Shown in pieces: positions 16,387-25,510 of a stretch of 64,000 bases of DNA (position 1 is its first letter; every line of letters begins with the position of its first letter). Made by a program: the position numbers and the translations under genes. The notes beneath the pieces are model-generated. The model had not been told where the DNA came from. It was given only the letters and a program-made list of their open reading frames with translations, and did not search any database. Origin of the DNA: Streptomyces olivaceus (lineage in GTDB: Bacteria; Actinomycetota; Actinomycetes; Streptomycetales; Streptomycetaceae); contig NZ_JOFH01000005.1 of assembly GCF_000721235.1 (NCBI RefSeq), forward strand, positions 1-64,000, written 5' to 3'.

Positions 16387-18252
16387 GTGAGAGCCCGTCG
16401 TGCGGTCGTCCGGACCGCGTCCGCAGTCGTCGCCGCCCTCGCCCTGACCGCCGGCCTCGCGGGCCCCGCCGTCGCGGCCCCCGGGGCGGCGTCCGGGCCG
16501 GCCGCCGCCACGAACGACCCCGTCACGCACGAGGAGAACGACCGCGTCCCCGAGGGCTCGGTCTGGACCCAGCACTACTTCCCGTCGTCCGACCGCTCCG
16601 GCACCCGGCTCCACGCCGACGTCCTGCTGCCCGAAGGACTGAAGCGCAAGGAGAAGGTCCCGGTCATCCTGTCGATCGGCCCCTACTTCGCCCACGCGGG
16701 CCAGACCGGCCCCGAGGGCTGGACGAGCACCGGGCCCTCCGCCCGCTTCCAGGACTTCATCGAAGGCACCGACCTCTTCGACCAGGGCTACGCCTTCGTC
16801 ATGGTGGACCTGCGCGGCTTCGGCGGCTCCACCGGCTGCCTCGACTGGGCCGGCCCCGGTGAACAGGCCGACGTGAAGGCGGCGATCGACTGGGCCGCGA
16901 AGCAGCCGTGGTCCACCGGGGCCGTGGGCATGTACGGCAAGTCCTACGACGCCGCCACCGGCCTCATCGGCAACAACCTGGACCAGCGGGCCCTCAAGGC
17001 CGTCGTGGCCCAGGAACCCGTCTGGGACATGTACCAGTACATCTACTCCAACGGAGTGCCGCGCCCGAACGTGACCGGGACCGCGGACGCGTACAACTCC
17101 ATCGCCACGATGCCCCCGATGGCGGACGACGACCCCCGCTACCAGGAGGCCGCCCGGTACGAGGAGACCCATCCGGAGTGCCTGACCGAGAACTCGGCCG
17201 GCTACCGGATATCCGACCAGCGGGACGAGCACTGGACCTCCCGCGACCTGGCGAGGATGGCCAGGGGCAGCGACACCCCGCTCTTCGTCACGCAGGGCTT
17301 CATCGAGAACAACACCAAGCCCGAGGAGATGCAGGAGTACCTGGACAACCACAAGGGGCCCGAGCGCGGCTGGGTCGGCCAGTGGGAGCACGTGCGCGGC
17401 GGCGACCGCACCGAGGACGGCCGCCTGGCCATGGGGCGTGCGGGCTGGTACGAGGAGACCCTGTCCTTCTACGACCAGTACCTCAAGGGCGTCGGGCCGA
17501 CGGTCCGCTACCCGGCGTACGCCGTCGAGGACTCCACCGGTGCCTGGCGCGCCCAGGACACCTGGCCCGTCACGGAGCGGCGGGCGACCCTGCCGCTCGG
17601 CGACGGCTCCTACGTCGACGACGGCGGAGCCTCTGCCCGGGCGGCGCTGAGCGAGGCGGGCGACCCGGCGGCGAAGGCCGAGCCGCAGCCGGCCGGCCGG
17701 TGGGACATGGAGAACGCCCCGGCGATCGAGCGGCCGGCCCCGGACGGCCTGGCCGCCGAGAACGCGCGGCGCGGGCGCGCCGGTGAGACCGGCTCCAGCT
17801 ACTTCGTGTGGTCGAAGCCGCTCGAGAAGGCCGTGCGGATCACCGGCACCCCGCAGATCTCCCTGACGGCGCGGGGCGAGGGCAACGTCATGCTCAAGCT
17901 GTACGACGTGGCCCCGGACGGCAGCGCCGTCATGTTCGACGAGCAGGTCTCCCTGGTGGACTCCGGCCGGCTGACCGTCGATCTGAAGGCGACCGACTGG
18001 ACCCTGGCGGCAGGGCACGCGCTGGCCGTCGAGATCGGGTCCATCCAGACCGGCTCGTGGCGCGACACGCCCTCCGGCGAGACCATCGCGGTCGAGGACG
18101 CCAGGCTGCGGCTCGCCCTGGACGACCCGGCCGACGACGTGGCCACCCCGGGCGACCGGTCGCCGTACCTGGACACCTACCTCGGCCAGTACACGGTGAC
18201 CCTGCCGGCCGGCCGGGGCACGTTCACCGTGGTCCCGGGCGGTCGCCACTGA
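16387..18252 (+). CDS. secreted CocE/NonD-type hydrolase (X-Pro dipeptidyl-peptidase S15 fold)
   Basis: 621 residues from a GTG at 16387 with AGGAGG seven to eight bases upstream. The Sec signal RARRAVVRTASAVVAALALTAG ends near AVAAPGAA (about residue 32). The catalytic Ser lies in GMYGKSYDAATG (about 180) and the probable catalytic His in VGQWEHVRGGDRT (about 335). Where CocE enzymes have Asp, the block reads GFIENNTKPEE, so Glu may replace it. The C-terminal jelly-roll (ITGTPQISLTARGEGNVMLKLYDVAPDG) is the PepX_C domain. It is probably an extracellular esterase or peptidase with unknown substrate. Confidence 0.85.
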   Translation: MRARRAVVRTASAVVAALALTAGLAGPAVAAPGAASGPAAATNDPVTHEENDRVPEGSVWTQHYFPSSDRSGTRLHADVLLPEGLKRKEKVPVILSIGPYFAHAGQTGPEGWTSTGPSARFQDFIEGTDLFDQGYAFVMVDLRGFGGSTGCLDWAGPGEQADVKAAIDWAAKQPWSTGAVGMYGKSYDAATGLIGNNLDQRALKAVVAQEPVWDMYQYIYSNGVPRPNVTGTADAYNSIATMPPMADDDPRYQEAARYEETHPECLTENSAGYRISDQRDEHWTSRDLARMARGSDTPLFVTQGFIENNTKPEEMQEYLDNHKGPERGWVGQWEHVRGGDRTEDGRLAMGRAGWYEETLSFYDQYLKGVGPTVRYPAYAVEDSTGAWRAQDTWPVTERRATLPLGDGSYVDDGGASARAALSEAGDPAAKAEPQPAGRWDMENAPAIERPAPDGLAAENARRGRAGETGSSYFVWSKPLEKAVRITGTPQISLTARGEGNVMLKLYDVAPDGSAVMFDEQVSLVDSGRLTVDLKATDWTLAAGHALAVEIGSIQTGSWRDTPSGETIAVEDARLRLALDDPADDVATPGDRSPYLDTYLGQYTVTLPAGRGTFTVVPGGRH

Positions 18253-18403
18253 CGACCCGGCCGGTTCCGGCCGCCGGGCGCCCGGGCTGCGGTCCCGGAC
18301 GCCGGCCGGGGCCGGCCGCGGCCGCTACCCCGAGCGGGCCCGGCATGGCAAGCTGTGCTCCTGTTGTCCGAGCCCAGGAGTTGTACGGTCCCAGGAGGTC
18401 GTC

Positions 18404-18640
18404 ATGACTGCGGAGTCTTCAGCGCGAGCAGGTTCGGAACCGGCGGAGGACGAGAGCCCCGCCCAGGCCCCCGAGGCGGGCGAGAAGGATCTGAAGGACA
18501 AGTTCCGCGAGGCACTGGAACGCAAGCGGGGCAAACACGCGGAGGCGGCGGCGCTCGCCGCGCACTCGGACGTCGCGAAGATCCGCGGCGCCCACGGTCC
18601 GGCCGCGAGCCAGCGGTCCTTCCGTCGCAAGAGCGGCTGA
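18404..18640 (+). CDS. DUF5302 family small acidic/basic protein
   Basis: 78 residues, MTAESSARAGSEP onwards, with AGGAGGTCGTC directly before the ATG. The second half KDKFREALERKRGKHAEA, SDVAKIRGAHGPAASQRSFRRKSG matches the DUF5302 family of small actinobacterial proteins of unknown function. It has no membrane segment and is probably mostly helical. It runs convergent to cchA with a strong bidirectional hairpin between them, so it is outside the siderophore regulon. Confidence 0.8.
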   Translation: MTAESSARAGSEPAEDESPAQAPEAGEKDLKDKFREALERKRGKHAEAAALAAHSDVAKIRGAHGPAASQRSFRRKSG

Positions 18641-18657
18641 CACCCGGGCGGTGCCGC

Positions 18658-18691
18658 CGCGTCCGGCCGGGGACCGTCCCGGCCGGACGCG
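18658..18691. terminator. bidirectional terminator between DUF5302 gene and cchA
   Basis: A perfect 14-bp stem (18658-18671 with 18678-18691) closes a six-base loop GACCGT. It lies between two convergent genes and marks the left border of the coelichelin locus. Confidence 0.8.
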
Positions 18692-18698
18692 ACGGCCG

Positions 18699-19646
18699 TC
18701 AGGGACGGGCGGTGAGATAGCCGCCCATGGAGGTGAAGTACTCGGTGGCGGGCAGCTCCCGCCCGTCCTGGGTGCGGACCCGGGTGATGGCCAGGCCGTG
18801 GTTGCGGCCCGTGCGGGCGTCGGCGCCGGCCACGACGACCACACCGTCGCCCTCGCGATAGAAGATGCGCCCGGGTGTGCCGCCGTACCGGCCCTCGGAG
18901 ACCGCGGCGGCGAGCACCTCCAGGCGCCTGCCCCGGTGGAAGGTGTAGGCGCTCGGGTAGGGCTCGGACTGGGCGCGGACCAGGCGCTCCAGGTCCTCGG
19001 CCGGCCAGCCCCAGTCGATGCGGGTGTCCTCGTCGGACCGCTTGTGGAAGAAACTGGCCTGTGACCGGTCCTGCCGGGTGAACTCGGTCTGCCCAGCCGC
19101 GATCAGGCCGAGCGCGCCGACGGTGACCGGGGCGATGAGGTCCACGGTCTTGTGGAAGAGGTCGGTGGCGGTGTCCTCCGGCCCCACCGGCACGGCCTCC
19201 TGCCGGACGATGTCTCCGGCGTCGAGTTCGTCGTTCATCATGTGCGCGGTGACGCCGACTTCGGACTCGCCGTTGATCAGCGCCCAGATCAGCGGGGAGA
19301 ACCCGGCGTACTTCGGCAGCAGCGAGTCGTGGACGTTGAGCGTGCCGCGGCGGGGGAGACCGAAGACGCGCGGCGGGATCCAGGTCCGCCAGTTGTTGGC
19401 GACGATGATGTCCGGGTCGGCGTCCTTCAGACGCTCGAACAGCTCGTCGTCGTCCGGGCGGTTGCGGATCAGCACCGGGACGCCGTGCTCCTCGGCGAGG
19501 TCGGCGACGGAGTCGCTCCAGATCTTCTCGTACGCGTGCTCGCTCTTGGGGTGTGTCACGACCAGCACCACGTCGTGCTCGGAGTCCAGGAGGGCTTGCA
19601 GGGTGCGGTGGCCCCAGGTCTGGTAACCGAACATGACGACCCGCAT
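18699..19646 (-). CDS. cchA: N-hydroxyornithine formyltransferase
   Basis: 315 residues of the formyltransferase/methionyl-tRNA formyltransferase fold. The catalytic trio is visible as Asn104, His106 and Asp142 (NVHDSLLPKY; LDAGDI). In coelichelin biosynthesis it transfers the formyl group of 10-formyl-THF to N5-hydroxyornithine, giving N5-formyl-N5-hydroxyornithine for CchH module 1. The C-terminal domain lacks a clear tRNA-binding surface. The position opposite an ornithine hydroxylase excludes the housekeeping role. It is divergent from cchB, with an iron box 37 bases before its start. Confidence 0.93.
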   Translation of the reverse strand: MRVVMFGYQTWGHRTLQALLDSEHDVVLVVTHPKSEHAYEKIWSDSVADLAEEHGVPVLIRNRPDDDELFERLKDADPDIIVANNWRTWIPPRVFGLPRRGTLNVHDSLLPKYAGFSPLIWALINGESEVGVTAHMMNDELDAGDIVRQEAVPVGPEDTATDLFHKTVDLIAPVTVGALGLIAAGQTEFTRQDRSQASFFHKRSDEDTRIDWGWPAEDLERLVRAQSEPYPSAYTFHRGRRLEVLAAAVSEGRYGGTPGRIFYREGDGVVVVAGADARTGRNHGLAITRVRTQDGRELPATEYFTSMGGYLTARP

Positions 19647-19682
19647 GGGGTTCCTCCTCGCGGCAGGGCTGAACCGGGCAAG

Positions 19683-19701
19683 TTAAGCAAGGCTTACCTT
19701 A
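19683..19701 (-). promoter_or_regulatory. DmdR-type iron box, cchA promoter
   Basis: TTAAGCAAGGCTTACCTTA fits the Streptomyces DmdR consensus TTAGGTTAGGCTCACCTAA at 14 of 19 positions. It lies 37 bases upstream of the cchA start, so iron-bound DmdR1 would repress cchA. Confidence 0.75.
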
Positions 19702-19776
19702 GTCGTCAACATCGTCGTGCAACACCCCAGTTGGCGGAAGTGCGCTCCGACCCGCCCTATCGACAGCTTCACAGCA

Positions 19777-19795
19777 TTAGCTTAGGCTCACCTAA
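19777..19795 (+). promoter_or_regulatory. DmdR-type iron box, cchBCD promoter
   Basis: TTAGCTTAGGCTCACCTAA matches the consensus at 18 of 19 positions. The internal TAGGCT can serve as the -10 element, so repressor binding would block polymerase directly. Confidence 0.88.
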
Positions 19796-19880
19796 GTTTC
19801 CGGCGGGCCGCTCCGTCGGCATGTCCCATTTCGGCAACCCCCACGCCTCCGAGGCGACCGTCCCGCACGATGGGAGTGAC

Positions 19881-21236
19881 ATGTCACAGGTTCTTCCTGG
19901 TGACGCAACGCTGGTCCACGACGTCATCGGTATCGGCTTCGGCCCGTCCAATGTCGCCATGGCGATCGCGATCCGCGAACACAACGCACAGGCCGGCGGC
20001 GAGGAGGCGGTCACCGCCCGTTTCTTCGAGCAGCAGACGCGCTTCGGATGGCACCGGGGCATGCTGATCGACGACGCGACGATGCAGGTGTCCTTCCTCA
20101 AGGACCTGGTGACACTGCGCAATCCGGCCAGTGAGTACAGCTTCCTCTGCTATCTGCAGAGCAAGGGACGCCTGGTCGACTTCATCAACCACAAGAACCT
20201 CTTCCCGCTGCGGGTGGAGTTCCACGACTACTTCGAGTGGGCCGCGGCCAAGGTCGACGACCAGGTCTCCTACGGTCACGAGGTGGTCGGCGTCGCGCCC
20301 GTCGAACGGGACGGAACCGTGGACCATCTCGAAGTGACGGTCCGTTCGGGGCAGGGCCTCGAAGTGCACCGGGCGCGCAACCTCGTGATCGGCACCGGTC
20401 TGCGTCCCCTGCTGCCCGAGGGCGTCGAGCGGAGCGCGCACGTCTGGCACAACTCCGAACTGCTCGCCAAGGTCGACGCGTTGGAGGGCACCGCACCCTC
20501 CCGGTTCGTCGTCGTCGGCGCCGGTCAGAGCGCCGCCGAGAACGTCGCCTACCTGCACCGCCGCTTCCCGGAGGCGGAGGTCTGCGCGGTCTTCGCCCGC
20601 TACGGCTACAGCCCCGCCGACGACAGCGGCTTCGCCAACCGCATCTTCGACCCGGAGGCCGTCGACGACTACTTCGCCGCCCCCGGGGACGTCAAACGCC
20701 GGCTGATGGACTACCACGGCAACACCAACTACTCCGTGGTGGACATCGACCTCATCGACGACCTGTACCGGCAGTCGTACCGGGAGAAGGTCCTCGGCAC
20801 CGAGCGGCTGCGCTTCCTCAACGTCTCCCGGCTCACCGGCGTCGAGGAGGCGCCCGGCGGAGCGCGTGCCGCCGTCACCTCCCTGGTCACCGGCGAGGAG
20901 ACCCTGCTGGAGGCCGATGTCGTGGTCCTCGCGACCGGCTACGGCCCGGCGGACCCGCTCGGCCTCCTCGGCCGGGTGGCGGACCGCTGCCTGCGCGACG
21001 ACGAGGGCAGGCTGCGCGTCGAACGGGACTACCGGGTCGCGACCGACCCCGGCCTGCGCTGCGGCATCTACCTCCAGGGCGGCACCGAGCACACGCACGG
21101 CATCACGTCGTCGCTGCTGTCCAACACGGCCGTCCGGGTCGGCGAGATTCTGGAGTCGCTGCTCGGCCGGAGCCGCAAGTCCGCCTCGGACGAGGCCCGC
21201 ACGGTCGCCGACGGGGCCGGTACGAGCGCGCGTTAG
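19881..21236 (+). CDS. cchB: L-ornithine N5-monooxygenase
   Basis: 451 residues. The FAD loop GIGFGPSN is at 17-24, an NADPH loop GAGQSAAEN is near 213-221, and the ATGYGP motif near 350 is conserved in the SidA/PvdA/IucD family. It hydroxylates the side-chain amine of ornithine with NADPH and O2, the first step toward the hydroxamates of coelichelin. An ATG 60 bases upstream is also in frame but has no Shine-Dalgarno, while GGGAG precedes this ATG. It is the first gene of cchBCD, and cchC follows after 11 bases. Confidence 0.93.
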   Translation: MSQVLPGDATLVHDVIGIGFGPSNVAMAIAIREHNAQAGGEEAVTARFFEQQTRFGWHRGMLIDDATMQVSFLKDLVTLRNPASEYSFLCYLQSKGRLVDFINHKNLFPLRVEFHDYFEWAAAKVDDQVSYGHEVVGVAPVERDGTVDHLEVTVRSGQGLEVHRARNLVIGTGLRPLLPEGVERSAHVWHNSELLAKVDALEGTAPSRFVVVGAGQSAAENVAYLHRRFPEAEVCAVFARYGYSPADDSGFANRIFDPEAVDDYFAAPGDVKRRLMDYHGNTNYSVVDIDLIDDLYRQSYREKVLGTERLRFLNVSRLTGVEEAPGGARAAVTSLVTGEETLLEADVVVLATGYGPADPLGLLGRVADRCLRDDEGRLRVERDYRVATDPGLRCGIYLQGGTEHTHGITSSLLSNTAVRVGEILESLLGRSRKSASDEARTVADGAGTSAR

Positions 21237-21247
21237 GGTACGTCGCC

Positions 21248-22309
21248 ATGGCCACGACTGCGATTGAGCGCCGCCCCGCGCCCGGGGGCACGAGCGAGGC
21301 CCGTCGGCGACGGGTCGTGGGACTGGGCGTCCTCGCGGCCCTGCTCGTGGTGGCGGCCGCGGCGTCGCTGGCCGTCGGTGCGCGCGCGCTGAGCCCCGCC
21401 GAGGTCTGGCACGGGCTGTTCGCCGAACCCGGGTCCGACGGGCGGCTGACCGAGATCCGGCTCATCGTGCAGACCGTACGCGTGCCCCGCACGGTGCTCG
21501 CGGTGGTGGCGGGCATCGCCCTCGGGATCGGCGGGGCGCTCATCCAGGGGTACACGCGCAACCCGATCGCCGACACCGGACTGCTGGGGGTGAACGCCGG
21601 GGCGTCGTTCGCCGTGGTCTCGGTCATCGCCCTCTTCGGGTTCACCAGCCCCTTCCAGTACGTGTGGTTCGCGTTCCTGGGCGCGGGGCTCGCCGGCGTC
21701 GTCGTCTTCGGGCTCTCCAGCATCGGGCGCGGCGCGGGCAACCCGCTGACGCTCGCGCTGGCCGGACAGGGCATCACCGTGTTCCTCACGGCGATGACCA
21801 CGGCGGTCTCCCTGACGGACAAGGCGTCGCTGAACGCGCTGCGGTTCTGGAACTCGGGGTCGGTGGCCGGCGCCGGGTTCGACGTGATCGGGCCGGTCGC
21901 GGTGTTCATCGGCGCGGGACTGCTGCTGGCCCTGACGACGCTGCCCGCCGTCAACCTCCTCAACCTGGGCGACGACGTCGCGCGCGGGCTCGGGGTGAAC
22001 ATCGCCCGGACCCGGACCGTCGGCGTCGTCGCCATCACGCTGCTGGCGGGCGCGGCGACGGCGGCCTGCGGGCCCGTCGCCTTCCTCGGGCTCATGGTCG
22101 CCCACGTCGCGCGGTATCTCACCGGCCCGGACTACCGCTGGCTGGTGCCGTACGCCGGGCTGCTCGGCGCCGTCGTGCTGCTGGTCTGTGACGTGGTGGG
22201 GCGCCTGGTGGTGCGGCCGGGGGAGCTGGACGCGGGCGTCGTCGTCTCGCTCGTCGGGGCGCCGTTCTTCGCGGTGCTGGTGTGGCGCGGCAAGTTCAAG
22301 AGCGCGTGA
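21248..22309 (+). CDS. cchC: ferric-siderophore ABC permease
   Basis: 353 residues of the FecCD/BtuC permease family, with about ten membrane spans starting at residue 20. Family motifs are visible: GIALGIGGALIQGYTRNPIAD (about 92-112), LGVNAGASFAV and the cytoplasmic LGVNIARTR coupling segment near 250. GPVAFLGLMVAHVARYLTGPDYRWLVP is the classic coupling helix and following loop. It pairs with CchD to import ferric coelichelin, energised by CchE and fed by CchF. Its TGA overlaps the GTG start of cchD. Confidence 0.93.
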   Translation: MATTAIERRPAPGGTSEARRRRVVGLGVLAALLVVAAAASLAVGARALSPAEVWHGLFAEPGSDGRLTEIRLIVQTVRVPRTVLAVVAGIALGIGGALIQGYTRNPIADTGLLGVNAGASFAVVSVIALFGFTSPFQYVWFAFLGAGLAGVVVFGLSSIGRGAGNPLTLALAGQGITVFLTAMTTAVSLTDKASLNALRFWNSGSVAGAGFDVIGPVAVFIGAGLLLALTTLPAVNLLNLGDDVARGLGVNIARTRTVGVVAITLLAGAATAACGPVAFLGLMVAHVARYLTGPDYRWLVPYAGLLGAVVLLVCDVVGRLVVRPGELDAGVVVSLVGAPFFAVLVWRGKFKSA

Positions 22310-23463
22310 ACGGGGCGGACGTGGAAGCGGGCGGAGCGGTGACGAGGACGGACGGGGCGGACGTGGGGCCGGGCGGGACGGAGGGAACGGACCCGCAGGC
22401 GCCGGGCGGCACGGGCGCCGGAGCGGCGGTGGCGCCGGGCGTGCGGCTGGGCGCCGTGTCGTTCGTGTGGCGGCCCTGGCTCGCGGGCGTCACGCTGCTG
22501 CTGGCGGCGGCGACCTTCCTGGTGTTCTGCCTGTCGATCGGCGTCGGGGACTTCCCCATCGCCCTGTCCCGGGTCGTCGCCACCCTCCTCGGCCGGGGCG
22601 AACAGGTCGACGAGTTCGTGATCATGGACCTGCGGATGCCCCGTGCCCTGGCCGGAGTCGTCGTCGGCGTGGCGCTCGGCGTGTCCGGCGCCCTCACCCA
22701 GTCCCTCGCCCGCAACCCGCTGGCCAGCCCCGACGTCCTCGGCATCACCAGCGGCGCGGGCGCGGTCGCCGTCTTCCTGGTGACCGTGTCGGGCGGCGCC
22801 GCCGCGGCGGTCGTCAGCTCCGTAGGGCTGTCGGCGGCGGCCCTCGCGGGCGGCCTCGGCACCGGACTGCTGGTCTACTTCCTGGCGTGGCGCCGGGGCA
22901 TCGACGGCTTCCGGCTGATCCTGATCGGCATCTCGGTGACCGCCGTGATGCAGGCGATCACGACCTGGCTGCTCGTCACCGCCGACATCAGGGACGTGGC
23001 CCGCGCCCAGGCCTGGCTGGTCGGCTCGCTCGACAACCGGTCCTGGGACGAGGTGTGGGTGGCCCTGTGGTGCACGCTCGCCCTCCTGGCCGTCGTGTCC
23101 GCGGTCGCCTTCCAGTTCAAGCCGATGCACTTCGGCGACGACGTCGCCGCCGGACTCGGCGTCCGGTACTCGGCGGTGCGCGCGGTGCTGCTGCTCTGCG
23201 CCGTGCTGCTGGCGGGCGTCGCCGTGAGCGCGGCCGGCCCGGTGCCGTTCGTCGCGCTGGTGGCCCCGCAGGTGGCGATGCGGCTCGCACGCTTCCCGAC
23301 GCCGCCGCTCACCGCCTCCGGCCTGGTCGGGGCGCTGCTGCTGACCGGCTCGGACCTCGTCGCGCGCACGGCGCTGCCGATCTCGCTGCCGGTCGGCGTG
23401 GTCACCGCCGCGATCGGCGGACCCTTCCTCGTGTATCTGCTGGTACGGGCGAACCGCGGTTAG
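22306..23463 (+). CDS. cchD: ferric-siderophore ABC permease
   Basis: 385 residues from a GTG at 22306 that overlaps the cchC stop (GTGA), which implies translational coupling. The first 55 residues are a Gly/Ala/Asp-rich, apparently disordered extension unusual for the family. FecCD motifs follow: ALGVSGALTQSLARNPLASPDVLGI, then FGDDVAAGLGVRYSAVR and PVPFVALVAPQVAMRL. It forms the membrane channel with CchC. cchE starts 38 bases downstream with its own iron box, so the transcript may end or restart here. Confidence 0.92.
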   Translation: MNGADVEAGGAVTRTDGADVGPGGTEGTDPQAPGGTGAGAAVAPGVRLGAVSFVWRPWLAGVTLLLAAATFLVFCLSIGVGDFPIALSRVVATLLGRGEQVDEFVIMDLRMPRALAGVVVGVALGVSGALTQSLARNPLASPDVLGITSGAGAVAVFLVTVSGGAAAAVVSSVGLSAAALAGGLGTGLLVYFLAWRRGIDGFRLILIGISVTAVMQAITTWLLVTADIRDVARAQAWLVGSLDNRSWDEVWVALWCTLALLAVVSAVAFQFKPMHFGDDVAAGLGVRYSAVRAVLLLCAVLLAGVAVSAAGPVPFVALVAPQVAMRLARFPTPPLTASGLVGALLLTGSDLVARTALPISLPVGVVTAAIGGPFLVYLLVRANRG

Positions 23464-23474
23464 CTGATACAAAG

Positions 23475-23493
23475 TAAGGTGAGCCTAGCCTAG
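23475..23493 (+). promoter_or_regulatory. DmdR-type iron box, cchE promoter
   Basis: TAAGGTGAGCCTAGCCTAG matches the reverse orientation of the consensus (TTAGGTGAGCCTAACCTAA) at 16 of 19 positions. It fills the 38-base gap between cchD and cchE. Confidence 0.8.
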
Positions 23494-23501
23494 GGGGCAC
23501 T

Positions 23502-24365
23502 GTGGTCGCTCGGTCCAGTTCGGAGGTCGGAACGCCGGCCGGCGGTGTCCCGCGGCTGGCCGCCCGGGGGGTCACGGTCGGGTACGGCGCGCGGCCCGTC
23601 ATCGACGGCCTCGACGTGTCGGTACCGCCCGGAGTGATCACCACGATCATCGGCCCCAACGGCTGCGGGAAGTCGACCCTGTTGCGGACGCTGTCGCGGC
23701 TGCTGAAGCCGACCGGCGGCACGGTCGTCCTGGACGGCGAGGACATCGGCACGCTCCGCACCCGGGACGTGGCGAAGAAGCTGGGCCTGCTGCCCCAGGC
23801 GCCCGTCGCGCCCGACGGACTGACCGTGTCCGACCTGGTCGCCAGGGGCCGCCACCCGCACCAGAGCTGGCTGCGCCAGTGGTCCTCGGACGACGCCGAC
23901 GTGGTCCGGCGCGCGCTGGCCATGACCGGGGTGGCCGACCTCGCGGACCGCCCGGTCGACTCGCTCTCCGGCGGCCAGCGCCAGCGGGTCTGGATCTCGA
24001 TGACCCTCGCCCAGGGCACCGACCTGCTGCTGCTCGACGAGCCGACCACCTACCTGGACCTGGCGCACGCCGTCGACGTGCTCGACCTGGTCGACGACCT
24101 GCACGAGTCCGGCCGCACGGTCGTCATGGTGCTGCACGACCTCAACCTCGCCACCCGCTACAGCGACCACCTCGTCGTGATGCGGGACGGGGCCGTCCTC
24201 GCACAGGGCCACCCGCGGGAGGTGGTGACCGCCGATCTGCTGCACGAGGCCTTCGGGCTGCGGGCCAGGGTGATCGACGACCCGGTGGGGGACCGGCCGC
24301 TGATCGTGCCGATCGGGCGGACCCACGTCGAACTCGACCGGGTGAGCCCACAGTTGTCAAAGTGA
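23502..24365 (+). CDS. cchE: ferric-siderophore ABC transporter ATP-binding protein
   Basis: 287 residues from a GTG with AGGGGG upstream. Walker A is GPNGCGKST (about 50-58), Q-loop LLPQAP, signature [12 protein letters not shown] and Walker B LLLLDEPTTYLDLAH, all canonical, with an H-loop in MVLHDLN. It is the FepC/FhuC-type ATPase for CchCD. The stop codon lies inside the iron box that precedes cchF. Confidence 0.93.
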   Translation: MVARSSSEVGTPAGGVPRLAARGVTVGYGARPVIDGLDVSVPPGVITTIIGPNGCGKSTLLRTLSRLLKPTGGTVVLDGEDIGTLRTRDVAKKLGLLPQAPVAPDGLTVSDLVARGRHPHQSWLRQWSSDDADVVRRALAMTGVADLADRPVDSLSGGQRQRVWISMTLAQGTDLLLLDEPTTYLDLAHAVDVLDLVDDLHESGRTVVMVLHDLNLATRYSDHLVVMRDGAVLAQGHPREVVTADLLHEAFGLRARVIDDPVGDRPLIVPIGRTHVELDRVSPQLSK

Positions 24366-24381
24366 GGGTAGGCTAACCTCA
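24363..24381 (+). promoter_or_regulatory. DmdR-type iron box, cchF promoter
   Basis: TGAGGGTAGGCTAACCTCA is nearly symmetrical (TGAGG and CCTCA arms) and matches the consensus core GTTAGGCT/CACCT with a few changes. It begins on the stop codon of cchE. Confidence 0.72.
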
Positions 24382-24421
24382 CTCGGGCGCGATAAGGTTT
24401 GCTGCCCTCAGAGGGGGCGCA

Positions 24422-25510
24422 GTGGACGGCGCGACAGCAAGGGAACTCCGGATGCTCCTCAGAACGACGCGTACGACGCCCTGGCGACGACTGGCGGCGG
24501 CCCTGTCCGCCGCCGCACTCGGCGTCGGCCTCCTCGCGGGGTGCGGTTCCGACTCGGACGACCCGGCGGACCGGGCCGGCGGCGCGGGCTCCACCGGTGG
24601 CGGCGCCTTCCCGGTCACGGTGGAGCACGCCTTCGGGACCACGGAGATCAAGGAAACGCCCAAGCGGGTCGTCTCGGTCGGCTACACCGACGACCAGACC
24701 GTCCTGGCCTTCGGCATCAAGCCCGTCGGCATGGTCGACCAGTACCCCAACCCCGCGGGCCACAGCCCCGACATCAACACGCAGTGGCCCTGGGTCAAGG
24801 ACGAGTGGGGCGACAGCAAGCCCGAGGTCGTCATGGAGAACGGCGACTCCGGACCCAACATCGAGAAGATCGCCGCCCTGCGCCCCGACCTGATCGTCGC
24901 GGTCTACTCCGAGATCGACCGGGCGGCCTACGACAAGCTCTCCAGGATCGCGCCGACGGTGGCCCGCACCAAGGCCGAGAAGGAGCCGTTCAGCGCCCCC
25001 TGGCAGGACAACGCGCTGCACATCGCCAAGGCGCTCGGCAAGGCCGAGGAGGGCGAGAAGGCGGTGGCCGACATCGAGGGCAAGCTCGCCGCGGCCAAGA
25101 AGGCGCACCCCGAGTTCGCCGACCAGACGGCCGTCGCGCTCTCCTGGTACAAGGACTCGGTGGCGCCGTTCACCTCCACCGACGTGCGCGGCCGGCTGCT
25201 GACGGGCATCGGCTTCACGTACCAGACCGAGATCGACAAGGTCGCCGGCGGCGACTTCTACACCACGCTCTCCCCCGAACGCGTCGACCTGGTCGACGTC
25301 GACCGCATCTTCGTCATCAACGACAAGGCGGACCAGGAGGCGCTGAAGAAGTTCGAGCTCTTCACCAACCTGGACGCCGTCAAGAACGGCAAGGTCTCCT
25401 ACCTGCTGGACAGCGAGGGCCCGGCCGTCGGTGCGGCCATCTCCCAGGGCACGCTGCTCTCCATGCCGTACGCGATCGACGAACTCGTCAAGTCGGCCGG
25501 GCAGGGGTGA
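24422..25510 (+). CDS. cchF: siderophore-binding lipoprotein
   Basis: 362 residues from a GTG at 24422 with GAGGGGG upstream. An ATG ten codons later is an alternative. The signal peptide (RTTPWRRLAAALSAAALGVG) ends in the lipobox LLAGC with Cys41 as the lipidated residue. The mature part is a FepB/FhuD-type class III binding protein (FGTTEIKETPKRVVSVGYTDDQTVLAFGIKPVGM at its start). It sits on the outer face of the membrane and delivers ferric coelichelin to CchCD. The stop overlaps the cchG start. Confidence 0.92.
   Translation: MDGATARELRMLLRTTRTTPWRRLAAALSAAALGVGLLAGCGSDSDDPADRAGGAGSTGGGAFPVTVEHAFGTTEIKETPKRVVSVGYTDDQTVLAFGIKPVGMVDQYPNPAGHSPDINTQWPWVKDEWGDSKPEVVMENGDSGPNIEKIAALRPDLIVAVYSEIDRAAYDKLSRIAPTVARTKAEKEPFSAPWQDNALHIAKALGKAEEGEKAVADIEGKLAAAKKAHPEFADQTAVALSWYKDSVAPFTSTDVRGRLLTGIGFTYQTEIDKVAGGDFYTTLSPERVDLVDVDRIFVINDKADQEALKKFELFTNLDAVKNGKVSYLLDSEGPAVGAAISQGTLLSMPYAIDELVKSAGQG

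Noticed and set aside
18699..19646. Reading cchA as the housekeeping methionyl-tRNA formyltransferase
   Set aside because: It is opposite an ornithine hydroxylase with an iron box and lies inside a siderophore locus, and the C-terminal tRNA-binding part is not recognisable.
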